A stretch of 64,000 bases of DNA from Sphagnum magellanicum (lineage: Eukaryota; Streptophyta; Sphagnopsida; Sphagnales; Sphagnaceae). Below the pieces are notes generated by a model, which saw only the letters and a program-made list of their open reading frames with translations, had not been told where the DNA came from and made no database searches. Where the stretch lies: the NCBI GenBank assembly GCA_021904315.1, contig CM038919.1, positions 8,246,001-8,310,000 of the forward strand, given 5' to 3'. Positions 39,790 through 51,949 of the stretch are shown here, piece by piece; position 1 is the first letter of the stretch; each line of letters starts with the position of its first letter. The position numbers and the translations under genes were made by a program.

Positions 39790-40570
39790 TTTAAAACTTA
39801 GTAAAAAGAGCAACCATTTGTAATTAACCCTCTAATAACAATTTCCTTTCAACTTGTTCACTCTTTAAAACTTGGGTTGTATTCTCCTTTGTCATTTGCA
39901 TCTTTAAAAGCTCTAATTCTTTTATTGTCTATGAATATTTTTTGATAGTTTTTACAATGGGAAGAGACCCCCCAGATAAACATTGCTTTTTGTTTGTAGC
40001 TTTTTTATTGGTTTTGCCTTTAATGCCAAGTAAGTTACATGCCCTTGTTTTAGGTGAGACTATATCAAATGTTTGGTCAAATGTGTGATTTGGTGTGATG
40101 TGATCATTACTATCAACAAAATTTAGGGTTTGACATTCAAAGCTTTTAGGTGGTTGTCTTTCTAGAATAGAAGTAAAATCAATGATCATCCAAGTTTACC
40201 ATTTGAAAATGTGATAAATGAGAACCTTGATCAATGCCACCAACTACACCTCTCATTTTTTATGTTCCCCTTAAAATGTTATGAAACTACTCATACCATG
40301 ACCAAGAGGAAAAAATAACACATGTTGCATTGCACATTTCATATTCTTCACAATACTTCTTTCTCATCTTGGTGATTTTGACTTGAAATTATTTTCAAGT
40401 GCATGACACTTCATTAGGGAATGCTACATTGATTTTGTCCACAAGTTCTTTCCAATTTTTTGTAACCATAGGTTGCTTTCGATACTCCCAATGTTTGTCC
40501 TTTCACAAATCAATCATCATATAAAGTTTTCTATTAATCCACAATCTCTTATCAATTTGAAACCTTACCC
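39790..40570 (-). pseudogene. Myb/SANT-like second protein of the Harbinger element, decayed
   Basis: The minus strand carries TKNWKELVDKINVAFPNE, followed by stop codons, then KITKMRKKYCEEYE and, further on (40189-39929), a stretch without known domain (DFTSILERQPPKSFECQTL). A Trp-centred SANT/trihelix start followed by a variable tail is typical of the DNA-binding partner that PIF/Harbinger elements carry beside the transposase. The convergent arrangement with the transposase supports a single ancestral element. Terminal inverted repeats and a TTA/TAA target duplication were not located. Confidence 0.6.
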
Positions 40571-40599
40571 CAAGTTTAAGGGCACTCGAGCTAACATTC

Positions 40600-43500
40600 A
40601 CACTCAAGCTTAAAGGTTGAAAAGGAGAACTCAAATTCATAACTTGAGAAAACTTTAACTTGAACCCTTAAAACCCTTGAAAATAATTAATATTGAGCCC
40701 TTGAGAAGAAGTAAAAGGTCCTTCAAAAAGATAACCCATAAAAGAGTTTGGCAAATTTTCCTCCATTTTTTTCCTTTAAAAGTCACAAATAAAATTATAT
40801 AAAAACATAATCAACATGTATAGTTCTTTTTCACTCTTGATTCTCGACTCTCTGCTCTTTGGATTGACTCTTGTTACTTTTTGGATTATGGATTTTACCC
40901 AAAATTTTGATTTTTAAAAAAAATAAGTAAATAGTAATGTTCTAAAAATCCTTCCAATGAGAAAATCGGAAATAATTTTTGGAATAAGGGTGATACATTT
41001 TCCATGTTTATATTTATTAAATAATCACTAGAAGAAATGAATAGGGATGAGATTAATTGAATTGAATTTTTGTGGGTTGAAAATCTAAATTTCATCAATT
41101 AAAATATATCCATAAACACATGGATGGAGCAAAATAATTACTTGGATGAAAATGTAATGTATATTGCAAGTTTAAGATTTCATGGCAAGCCTAGAAAGCT
41201 TGAAAATGATGACCATTGAAAGTTCTAGGAAAGTTGGTTGGTAAAGATGCCTTGGGCAAATTAAGTTGTTTTCAACAATGTAAGCATCCTATTTACAATG
41301 GGGTGCATTGTGTGCACAAAGATGTCATGGAACGAAAAGCTAGTCATTCAAAAGTGGGATTAATTGGAAAAACATGCTAGGAAAAGGAAAACCAAATTTA
41401 AGATAGACATTCATGGATGCAAAGTGTGCACATGCAAGGAAAAGCCAAAATATGCAATCTTGAAACACCCCCACCATGGAATAACATCAATTCAATGTGG
41501 TTTCAAAACACATGAAATTATCCAAAACTTATTTCTATGTTTTTGTTGTTGAGCAAATGTAGACCTTTGATAGACTATGATAATTTCAAAGCACATTTTG
41601 ATCTTTTTAAATTCAAAAGAAACCCAAAGAAACATTGAAGTGATTCCACTAATTGGGATACAATATATTACAACCAAGTCTTGAAGGCCATTATAAATGC
41701 CATTAACACTACTACTGTTGCAACCTTAACATTAAGTTTGTGACTAAGTGTGGAGTGCAAGTGCACATGAGGCCAAGTGAGTGTGTTCGGGAGTGAAACA
41801 CACTTTCACAAGTGGGGGAAAGTGTAAAAGACTAAGCCCAATGACTCCCCAATGCATTCCCACTTTAGGAGTTACACTTGTGTGGGAGGCCTAAATGTTT
41901 AAGACTTTAATTAAAAAGGTAAATAAGCACCGAATGGGGCCCCCATGATATCATTGGAAAGGTCTTGAATTGTAGATGTTTCTTAAGGAGTTTGGGGACG
42001 TGCCAATTACATAAGTTGCATTTACAACCAATGAAACCACTAATGTTGATAATCAAAATTGGGGATGCATTCTCTCTATTAGGAGACATTCCCCATGTAA
42101 CAAATGGTTGATTTTTTCATTGTCTCAAATTGTAAATTAAGTTGATGTTGAAATTTTTGGATGAATTTGCACAACAATCTTTTTAATATATTATGAAAAC
42201 ATTTTGAAAAGTTTGAAATGGATCTAAAGAGTATGGAATAACCAAAAATATGTTTAATGTAGTGTAACAAACGTTTTTGCTATTTAATGGAATCCTTACA
42301 TGTTTTCAAAAAAATTTCAATAACATATTTATGAAAAAAAAAAATTCATTTTTATAAAATAATATAGTGAAATGTCTTATTAGGTCATTACAATTTTTTA
42401 TATAAAATTATGTTGACATGTAAATTGTAATTTAAAAAATATTCTCCTTCAATGACCGATCATATTTGATCACATCACTTTGATTAGATCGCCCTTTCCC
42501 TATAAGGACTAGGTCAAATGAGTGTATGTGCCTCCTTGTAAAATGAACACCTTACTAGGGTTCAATCCATTGATATGTGTCAAAAGTCTAATGCCAAATT
42601 TTTGTACTATTAACTATGGAAATAATTGTTGACATTTTTCATTCAAACAACCTCTAAAGAGTTATGATCTACTATTTTAAAGATTCATGGAAGGATTTTG
42701 GGAAAAATCATTGCTAAAAAGCTGGTTTATTTTTGGGCAAATGGAATTAGTTTATTTTAGGGAGTGCAAAATGAAGTTATAGTGTAATTACAATGGGACT
42801 ATGTGCCATTCATTATGGGTATGCATTGCATGGATCATAAGTGCAATTTGGGAATGTAAACACTCTTTGACATGTCAACAATTGCAAGGTAGAAAACTCC
42901 ATGTAACTTTTATACTTGTACTTTGCTAAAAGAATAAACATACATCTATAGTGTATTAAAAATTAGCCCAAATTATGGATTTGGAAGGAATTATAAAAGT
43001 ATACAAATACATCTTATGCAATGTGAAGACACACTAAATCTTCATGTTATCACTAGCACAAAACAAATTCTTTGTGAATATCACCCATTTTTTATGAAAA
43101 TGGTTGTGGATTCAACAAGGGAAATTAAGGTGAAAACACAATAGACCCCATGGAAAACTTTATGTGAAAATTTGACACTACTTGCATCAAAATTAGTATT
43201 GCTTGGGGGATATTATGTGACGTAACTTTAATTTTTCTTACCTTATTATTATCTATTTTTTAATATCCACATATTTAAGTCACCCTAAATTTAATTTAAA
43301 TTTTATATTTGCATGAATTTTGGTACTATATTTATTTTTTGAATTTTGAATTTTAATTAAAGTTCTGAAGCATTTAGATGTTGTTCAACAAAAAGACAAA
43401 ATGTTTTAAAATAACATCTTTTTTAATACATCAATTCCAACACAACATGGTGACCTATCTCTTCCCTTGTAACTTTTTTACTTTCTCCTTAACTTAGGTG

Positions 43501-44425
43501 TAAAATAAAGGTGTCACTTGCTCCTCAGCCAAAATGACTTGTATTCCCACAACAATAGTAACACAAAGTTCATAATACATACATTATTATTTGTTTTAAT
43601 TTTTTTAATACTTGATATTAATGTTTACCTTATATTAACTATATTTTATTTTTGATAATAAATAGGATCTTATTATAAAATATAAATATATATAATTTTT
43701 TACCCAACAACTAATATATCTAGGATCCTATATTTTTATTCACATAACCTTTTCCAATTCCAAAATGATTGTTCTCCCTTCCCCTCACACTAAAAAATAA
43801 TCCATAAAATTTTGTAATATTACAAAATTTGCAATATTTAACAAATTATAATTGACCATGGAGATACATAAAAACAATCTTAAGATGAAAAACTTAACAA
43901 AATAATATATTATATGATATAATCAAATTAGAGCTCCGTGCTATTGCATACTACTAGCGATGATCAATTATTTTACTTTTTTTTATGTTTCCATATAGTT
44001 TTCAATAATTCATCATTATTTATGTCAATGTCAAATTTAAATTAAATTAATATACATTTCATGGACATGAAAGGACACATGTTAATTTTTTTTCATATAA
44101 CAAATATTTAATTAAATATGGACATAAATGTTATTTTTGGACTTAAATCAACTTTTTTTATGGCCTAAAACAATTGACACAAAATTGTTATTTTTTCTTC
44201 ATTTTGAGATGAATTATTCTAAAATTGAATGACGATGAACAAAATTTGACCAAAATTACCAATGTCTTACAATATAATATTTCATCAAAAATATTGAAAT
44301 GCCTAACTTAGTTTTAAAATTTTTAAAAAATGGTAAATTTAAGAAAAATGCCACTATTATAATAATATTTTTTCAAAGATATTGAAATGTCTAACTAAAT
44401 TATTATCACTAAAGTTTAATTTTTA
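40600..44425. other. AT-rich gene-free stretch
   Basis: No protein family recognised. The short frame at 41364-41552 (HGCKVCTCKEKPKYAI) is Cys/Lys-rich but isolated and followed by stops. The rest is A/T-rich with TATATA and AAATT runs. Confidence 0.4.
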
Positions 44426-44428
44426 ATG

Positions 44429-45260
44429 CATTATGAGAAATTGCATCTGTCTAAACCACATTACCTTGCAACTAAAACTTTAAAAAAAACTCATATACAA
44501 CTATTATGCAACTATCCTTTTAGAAATACGATGTATTAATAAATAAATTGCCACATTAGAAATTAGTTAGTTGTATTATAGTTGCAAGTGAATTGGAAAT
44601 GGGTAAAGAACATTCACCCATATCCTTGACCACTAAACTAAAAGATGAAAAAGGAAGGTTAGTATCTTCATAAGCTAAACAATAAAATTGTTATAAGGGC
44701 TTTTATTTGAAGTTTTATAGGAAAGTGAAAAGTGGCCCAAGTGAACATGTTCTTTGAAAACCTAATGAAGGAAACCCATGACATATTATTAGGGATATCC
44801 CATCATGTGATAGAAGGATCCAACTACACTTAACATTACCATAATTATTAACATTGGCCTTGTCACATCACATTAATTGTATCAACTTTGATGTCAACAT
44901 AACCCAATGTCACATTGGTTTAACATCAACTTAAGTCAAAATATTAATTATATTTGTAAGGGTAATTTTTTTACCCCAATGGTGATTGAATTCAATCACC
45001 ACATAATTTTAGGGGATATAGATAACTAAATAAACTTGGGTCCTAATCAATGTGGTGATTAAAATTCATGTTATGAAATATCATGTCCATGACAACTAGA
45101 TTGCCTTGCAACTAAAGCTCCAAAATAACTACGTTACAGCTATGATATAATTGTCCCATGGAAATACGAGGAATTAATAAATAAAAGTCATGTCATAAAA
45201 TCAAGGAATTGTATTTTAGTTACAAGTTAGTTGCAAAATGGACATCTATATACTAGAATG
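44429..45260 (+). mobile_element. Diverged CACTA-like terminal/subterminal sequences, two copies
   Basis: Starting at 44429 (CATTATGAGAAATTGC) the sequence aligns with the inverted right end of the nested element at 51716: it shares the GCAACTAAAACTT, ATACAACTA and GAAATACGA-GTATTAATAAAT blocks. A second copy begins near 45075 (GACAACTAGATTGCCTTGC, CTCCAAAATAAC, GTCCCATGGAAATACGAGG). The first base block has CATTA for CACTA. Both copies have the same orientation; no matching opposite end was identified. Confidence 0.65.
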
Positions 45261-46113
45261 TACACAACATAAATATGATTGTAATCAACCAAGTTTGATT
45301 TTGTTGGCAAGTTGCACTTTAATAGCATGGGACAACTACATTACAACTACATCATAAATTTAGCATGTGATGAATTAATAATGAAAATTATGTGAAGTTC
45401 ATAAGTTTATACATTTTACATAATAATATCACACATCGAAAACACATTTGACACATAGATAAATGTGGTGATGAATGAAACACAAACCTATGAATGGACA
45501 AATGTCACATGAATTTTGCATCTAAATCTATATGTTAAATGTGTTTTTAATGCACGATATTAGTACATGAAACATAGAAAAGTTATGAATTAATGAATTT
45601 TGCATGATTTCAAAATGTTATTAAATCATAAGATGTTAAGTTTGTGATGTAAGGTAAATGTAACACCTAATCAATGAATATTTTGCAACTAGTGTATGGC
45701 CTTGACACATATGATCTGCCACATATATGCATTTTTTTTGCCCATTAAATATGACATTTTCAACTTTTTTGTAACTAATTGTCAACTATGAATTCCATTG
45801 AAATAACTAGTGCCACTAGGTTGCCACCATATAATTATTATTCTTCCATTATTTTGCGACTATTTTTCAATTATTTTATTATTAATTTTTCACTACATTG
45901 CAACTCATTGCAACATCATGTTGCCCTACATACACGTTAAACCATAAATTTCATTGAAAGTGAAAGCTTGTTCTTGAAATGAAATTAAAAGTAGTGTGTA
46001 TATTTTATTACAAGTTTAATTAAGGTGTACATGTGGATTTACCTTTATAACACAATGAAAGAAAAAATCCAAATCAATGATCAATCACAAAAGAAAAAAA
46101 AATCAAATTACTA

Positions 46114-46345
46114 CACTAAAAGAAATCTTGTCGATTCCAACCCCTAATTTGTGACTACATTACAACTAGTGTCTCAACTGACTAATTTTGCACCTACAAT
46201 TGTGTTAGGCCTATGTGTCAATGTAATTGCAAGTCATTTTAGTTGCATATGCAACTACACCATGGTTGAGATTAAGTTTTAATTGTAGATGTGACTATAC
46301 ATACAACTAGTTAGATTGTAATTGAATAAATGGATGAAAAATGAA
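46114..46345 (+). mobile_element. Possible further CACTA terminus with subterminal motifs
   Basis: CACTAAAAGAAATCTTGTCG at 46114 is followed by repeated ACTACATTACAACTAG, TAGTTGCATATGCAACTAC and ACATACAACTAGTT motifs. It resembles the terminus plus subterminal array of the element at 49248 and could be the low-coordinate end of the large transposase-bearing CACTA element. Its partner end beyond 55 kb was not found, so this is tentative. Confidence 0.4.
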
Positions 46346-47743
46346 CATTTATCATCCTTTTTCATGGCATTTGTTGATGGATGAGAACTAAGTCATTGAA
46401 TTTGCAATTGGAATGGTTCTTTTACTACTCCAACAGTAAAATTGTGCCACATGTTAAAAATACATTGATGAAATGTATGGCACAATTTGTTAATATTTTT
46501 CAATATATTGAAGTATTAACTATTCAACATATTCATCCATGGACATTGGATTTCCTTTGTTATTTTCCATGGGTATTCCATGTTATTATATATGAATCTT
46601 CCAATATATTTATATTGTGAACACAATTCTATACATGACTAAATCTATACATGTGATATTGGCCTATTTCTACAAAATGCATAACCTACTATATTTACAT
46701 GGACTAATACAAAAAATCATAAGCCTTAAGGTGAAAACACATTACAAGGGGCCAAAATTATTGTCACACTGTATTGCTTTTTAAGGGTCCCATGTTCGAA
46801 CTTCGACCATGTGATTATTATTAGGGATTTTCATAATGTTTTTGCATATTATGATAGGTCAAACCCAAATAAGTTAAATTCCAAAAAAATTGCATTTAAA
46901 AATATAATATGATGTGATGTTAGAATATATTTGTGCCAAAAATATATACAGACCATAACATACTAAAAAATGTAAATATATTCAAAAAATGATTAAAATG
47001 ATATTTATTTTTTATGAAATTTCTAGTATCTATTAAACATTGTGATTCCATATGATTGGAACAAGTTTGTGAGCCATCTGAAAAGTTTGATAATTATCAT
47101 ATCATAAAATGGGTGATTTTGAGGTGATGACCATAAGTATGTGGTAAATTAACATTTTGACAAACTATCATTGACAAATGGAAGATGACAAGATATGTGA
47201 GGTGGGTCATTTCAATTCAAACATTTTTTGGCTAAATAATTCAAACCCAAACCTAATGCAATCCAAAAACATAAACATGTCTATTATACTACATATACCA
47301 TAAATATACCAATTATTCCTTGAATTTAATTTTTTTTCAAATAATATTACATAAACTTTGTGAAAATCAAAATACCAAGCCCAAACACCAAAAAATAAAT
47401 TCAAAATTAAATGCAACATGTTTTGTATAAATATACATTACATACATGTCGCGAAAGTTCCCAAAGTGGCCCTCCTATAGTGTGCTTTCACCCCTTAAAC
47501 TATAACAAGTTCAAAACTTAAAAATATTCTATGTGTCTAAAGAAAATTAGACATGTACATCTACCGATTGAAATTTGAACTAATTTTTTGTAGAAGAAAG
47601 CTAATATAGTCTAATTTAGAGAGTTGAATCTTACATAATAGGACCATAAACCACATAGTAAGGAGGCACAAAATTCACATCTACCTATAAAAGAAATTTC
47701 ATTACAATTTGAAATGAAATGTGCAAATGTTCACACTCTAAAA

Positions 47744-48700
47744 TCATGCCACATCATCCATTTCCAAGTTAGCCCGTAAGACTTGAGTAGCTAAGACAAA
47801 ATGTTCTCTATTCAATTCTATTGCACCTACTAGCACCCTAATATTATTTAGATCTAGAAATTCAAGTGGAACTTCAAGCCTAGACACAACATCGTGTGCA
47901 TCAATGCAATCATCATAGGTGTTTGCAATAACTCGACAACTTTTGGGTGCCCTCCCAAGCACAACCTTCCACCATGGTGACTTTGGTTCATTACAAAAAA
48001 ACATCAATTAAATTTGTGTAGGAAAAACAAATGGTTCATCAAATTCATGCAATATGTGAAAAAAATTTGCAAGCAAAAAACATGTGTCATCTCGTTTATA
48101 GGTGGGGTTGCCTCTATTGTTATTCCCATTTTTCACCCAACTACAATGAAACAACACAATTGCTGAAACCATTGGACCATAATCTAGCCACAAAATCTCC
48201 TTCAAGGTCTCGACATACTTGATTGGACCAAGCACACCATCTTCACTCCCTTGTGATTGCTGGAAAATGGATGCAACACCAAAATCATATGTAACCAGCA
48301 AATTGTTTTATTCATCATCGACTCTAAAATGGTTCCCATATGCCTTCATTCTTTTTTAATTCAATGCAATGAAACTTTGGGGAATTAATAGTAACAAAAG
48401 ATCGTCATAAATAGGCAAATTCCTATCAACTTGATGGGTTCAAATTGCTTCCCTCATGCCCATCATATCAATCTCTTGCAAGTGTGGTGGGAATATGATA
48501 GGTTGGCCACTTGTAGCAAGGTTTGATAACCAAACATGTTCAAATTCAACTCTTGCATCCTTGATGCGTACCTTGTCATCCTTATATTTCTTACAATCAC
48601 CATAAGATAAAGCAGATGAAACTTAACTAGCAACTAAATTTGTCCCAAATTTATACAATTAAACACATGACTTCGTACATGCTTGCTTACATTATGAGCT
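47744..48700 (-). pseudogene. C-terminal part of the CACTA transposase gene (DUF4216-like)
   Basis: Minus-strand pieces read DARVEFEHVWLSNLA, THQVDRNLPIYDD, YDFGVASIFQQ, KYVETLKEILWLDYG, IVLFHCSWVKNG, EFDEPFVFPTQ, then after a stop EPKSPWWKVVLGRAPKS and NREHFVLATQVLRANLEMD. The LFHCSWV and DEPFVFPTQ blocks are those of the DUF4216 domain, which follows TNP2 in CACTA transposase genes. It has the same strand and order as the TNP2 relic at 52-55 kb, so the two were probably one gene. The intervening 3 kb holds a tandem duplication and a complete nested CACTA element. Confidence 0.8.
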
Positions 48701-48836
48701 TTGTTTGGCCTAATGCAAAGTCTAAAAACATGATACATTAAACATCTACAATTAGGGTTTTAGCCAAGACAAAATACACATCAAGCCATGGAAATGTTTG
48801 AAATTCATGCAAGAATTTTGACCTCAAACCAATTGT

Positions 48837-49247
48837 GAATCAAAGTTATGTGGGCTTAGAAATGCCAACAATTGGATGTCAATAAATGTCAAATTGTGAA
48901 CAATATTGTAAAGCAATTGAAACATAATCCCACATGGTAATAATGCAGTTTGGGGTTTAGGGTTTCATCAAGTAGATAACAAATATATCTATGTACCAAA
49001 ATTTCCAAAAATCAATTAACTTATCAAAATTTGCCATGTATTTTCAAAGGTCGACAGTTGACCTAAAAAGTTAAAAACAAACCCATTTCAATAATCAAGT
49101 ATGGGTGTTGAAGCAAATCTAACTTAAATATAGATAAGTGAATCAAAGTTATGTGTCTGAACATACAATTAATTAGTTGTCCACAAATGTAAAAATGGAG
49201 ATAGACATGTAAATAACATTTAGGACATAATCCTTGTTGGTAATAAT
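48837..49247. repeat. ~300-bp tandem duplication in the CACTA gene interior
   Basis: Unit 1 spans 48837-49139. Unit 2 begins at 49140 with the same GAATCAAAGTTATGTG and runs to 49247, where the nested CACTA element interrupts it. It resumes at 51720 and stays alignable to about 51900 (GTTTGG-GTTTAGGGTTTC, CACCAAAAT-TCCAAAA). Divergence between units is considerable, so the duplication is old. Confidence 0.85.
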
Positions 49248-51716
49248 CACTATGAGAAAATATAGGGTTTTATAACTAGGCTTGCGATTGGGTTTTCCAA
49301 TTGCAACGAACACTTACAACTCATGGTATTTATACAGCCTTGAATGCTAACAAACAAGTTGTAGTAGTTATAGTGAACGCCCTATGTTATATACAATATT
49401 GTATATACATTGCAATTCACACACAACTATATGCAACTTCTTTGCAACTAATCTACACATAAAATTTTCACACACATTCCAACGTGGTGAACAAAATGCC
49501 AATGTGGATTTTCATCCATTTGTTGACAAATGGTGTATGTTAATACCTTTTGTAACTTATTTACAATTATTTTATGATTAGTTTGATGAATATAATCTTT
49601 GATTATTTCATTCATCCATTTGAGTAATGAATTTTGTTCCTACCCTTTACAATTAACTTACAACTAAAGATGAAATGAAAATAAAGCATTTAGTGACTAA
49701 TTTGCAACTAGGTGTTTAAGTTTGGATTTCAAAGCAATTGTATGGTAGTTGATTTTAGTAATACTAAACAACTAAATTACAATTTACAATGTAATTATAC
49801 AAACTTCACACAACCATTATCATGTTGTCTTAATTATAATAAATAATGTTGAATTGCATTGGACATCACTATTTATAAACATGAAATGGATTTGAAACTT
49901 TAAATATATATACATTCCATGTTGAAGAATACATTACAAAAATAATATAAAAAGTATTTATATCAAAAGACAATTTAACTATGAATTTAAATATAATGTT
50001 CAAACTATTTATAACAAAAAAAATTCTCTATCTACACAAAAGGTGAAATCATAAAAATGATGACCCACAATAATCAAATATTACCATCTAAAACATTATG
50101 TTTCATAAATGAATGTTTTCTTTTATTTATGTTGAAATGGAGCTTGAGCCATGCAATTTTTTCAATCCGCTTTATTTACTTGAAATCCGCCATGTTATGA
50201 TATTTAATTCCACATATGAAATGAAATCAGTACCATATCATAAGATTGTAATGTTAAAAATATCTAATAGTCCCTTTAATTTGAATAAAACTAGTTTACA
50301 ATAGTACTACCACTAACAGGCAACTTATTTGTCACTAAAATGCAACATATGTAGAACATTGATATAAATTAAACTATAATTTGTACATTTACAAATATAA
50401 TCAAACACTATGCTTACAATCAGGTAAACTAAATAATAATTTTAGTTACTTTTGAAAGAATATTACGTTGTACACATAATTTTGATGTTGATGGATTGAA
50501 ACATAATGAAAGTTCAACCTTATAACATAAAAACAACAAAAGTCATCACAAATGTTCAAACACAAAACAAAACATATGTAACATGATTATCATTGAAAAA
50601 TCACCTTTCATAAATCTCTTATCATTATAAATTATTTTAAACTTGTATAGTCAACTTCTAAATAAAATGGAATATATTTTCACATCATTTTTTTTTAATA
50701 TATGCAAATAAACAAAAGACCAAGAATCACAAACCTTCAACATCCAAAAGTAAAAGTAAAAACCTTCAACATCTAAGAGTAAGAATAAGAACCTTCAACA
50801 TCCAAGAACAAAAGAAAGAACCTTAAATATCCAAGAATAAGAGTAAAAAATTTCAACATCTAAAACCAAAAGTAAGGACTTTGAATATCCAACAGTAAAA
50901 GCAATAACCTTTAACATCAAAAAGTAAAAATTAAAACCTTTAACATCCAAAAGTATGAGCAAGAACCTTCAATGTTCAAAAGAAACAACAAAAACCTTCA
51001 ACATTCAAAAACAAGAGCAAAAACCTTCAACCTTTTTAAGAGCAAGAACCTTCAATCTCTTTAAGAACAAAAACAAAAACCTTCAACCTCCAATAGTAAA
51101 AACAAAAGTTTTCATCTTCTCTAATAGCACAAATAAGAACCTTCAACCTCCAATAGTAAAAACAAAGCCCATAAGAATAAGCGCATGAAGGTTGTTGATG
51201 CATTGGGGCAGACCTATTGATATACTGTAATGTGTCACTTGCTTAAAGGTTCCCACCCAAATTTCAGATCTTTAAATTTCAAACTTTAGTTGAAATATAA
51301 TTGCATATTAGTTGCAAACGAATTGAAATGTCATATATATTGGGTGGTGGAAATGTATACACGTGGCATGATTGTATGTGTTATTCAAGGCCATACATTT
51401 GTTGCAAAGTAATCATTGATTAGTACTAAATTTATCCTAATTATGATGTAGTTGTTATATGTGACTAAAGTGCAACTTGTCAACAAAGTCAAACAAGGTT
51501 GACTATAATCGTATATACAATGTGTACATTGTATTATATAAATATACATCTTGTAACTAATTTGCAACTACAATACAATGCTTTGATTTTTGACATGGCA
51601 TTTTTTTTATTAATTTGTTGTATTTCCATGGGACAATTGCAATGTAGTTGTATATTAGTTATTTTGGAGTTTTAATTGTAGTGTAGTCTAGTTGTCGCAG
51701 ACAATTTCCCATAGTG
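49248..51716 (+). mobile_element. Complete non-autonomous CACTA element, nested, with 3-bp target duplication
   Basis: The left end reads CACTATGAGAAAATAT. The right end, on the opposite strand, reads CACTATGGGAAATTGT. AAT immediately precedes the left end (49245-49247) and immediately follows the right end (51717-51719), the 3-bp target duplication expected of CACTA transposons. Subterminal regions hold many TTGCAACT-type motifs, mostly one orientation on the left (near 49436, 49446, 49690) and the complement on the right, as in transposase-binding arrays. No transposase reading frame is present; the interior contains a ~30-bp minisatellite. Length is 2469 bp. The unoccupied site survives in the tandem paralogue at 48935-48952. 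Strand is arbitrary. Confidence 0.9.
50728..51165. repeat. ~30-bp AACCTTCAACATCC minisatellite inside the nested CACTA element
   Basis: About 14 degenerate copies of a unit beginning AACCTTCAACATCCAA and ending in an A/G-rich tail (AGTAAAAGTAAGA). Later copies replace ACATCC by CTCCAATAGT or CTTTTTAAG. The open frame across it (TFNIQKQEQKPSTFL) only reflects the repeat and is not a credible gene. Confidence 0.85.
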
Positions 51717-51949
51717 AATGTAGTTTGGAGTTTAGGGTTTCAATAGTTAGATCACACACACAATTATGCACCAAAATCTCCAAAATTCAATTGATTTATA
51801 AAAAAATGCCATAAATTGTTTAAGTTTGTGGTTGACCTAAAAATTGACTTGCTAAGATTTAAAATATAGGGGTGGTTGAAAGGAATTCACTATATCCATG
51901 GACTCATAATTTTTGTATTTGTTAGCATATAATCATGTGCAGGATCACA

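Noticed and set aside
50955-51188. 77-codon Lys/Asn/Gln-rich open frame
   Set aside because: It follows the ~30-bp minisatellite within the nested CACTA element; no independent coding evidence.
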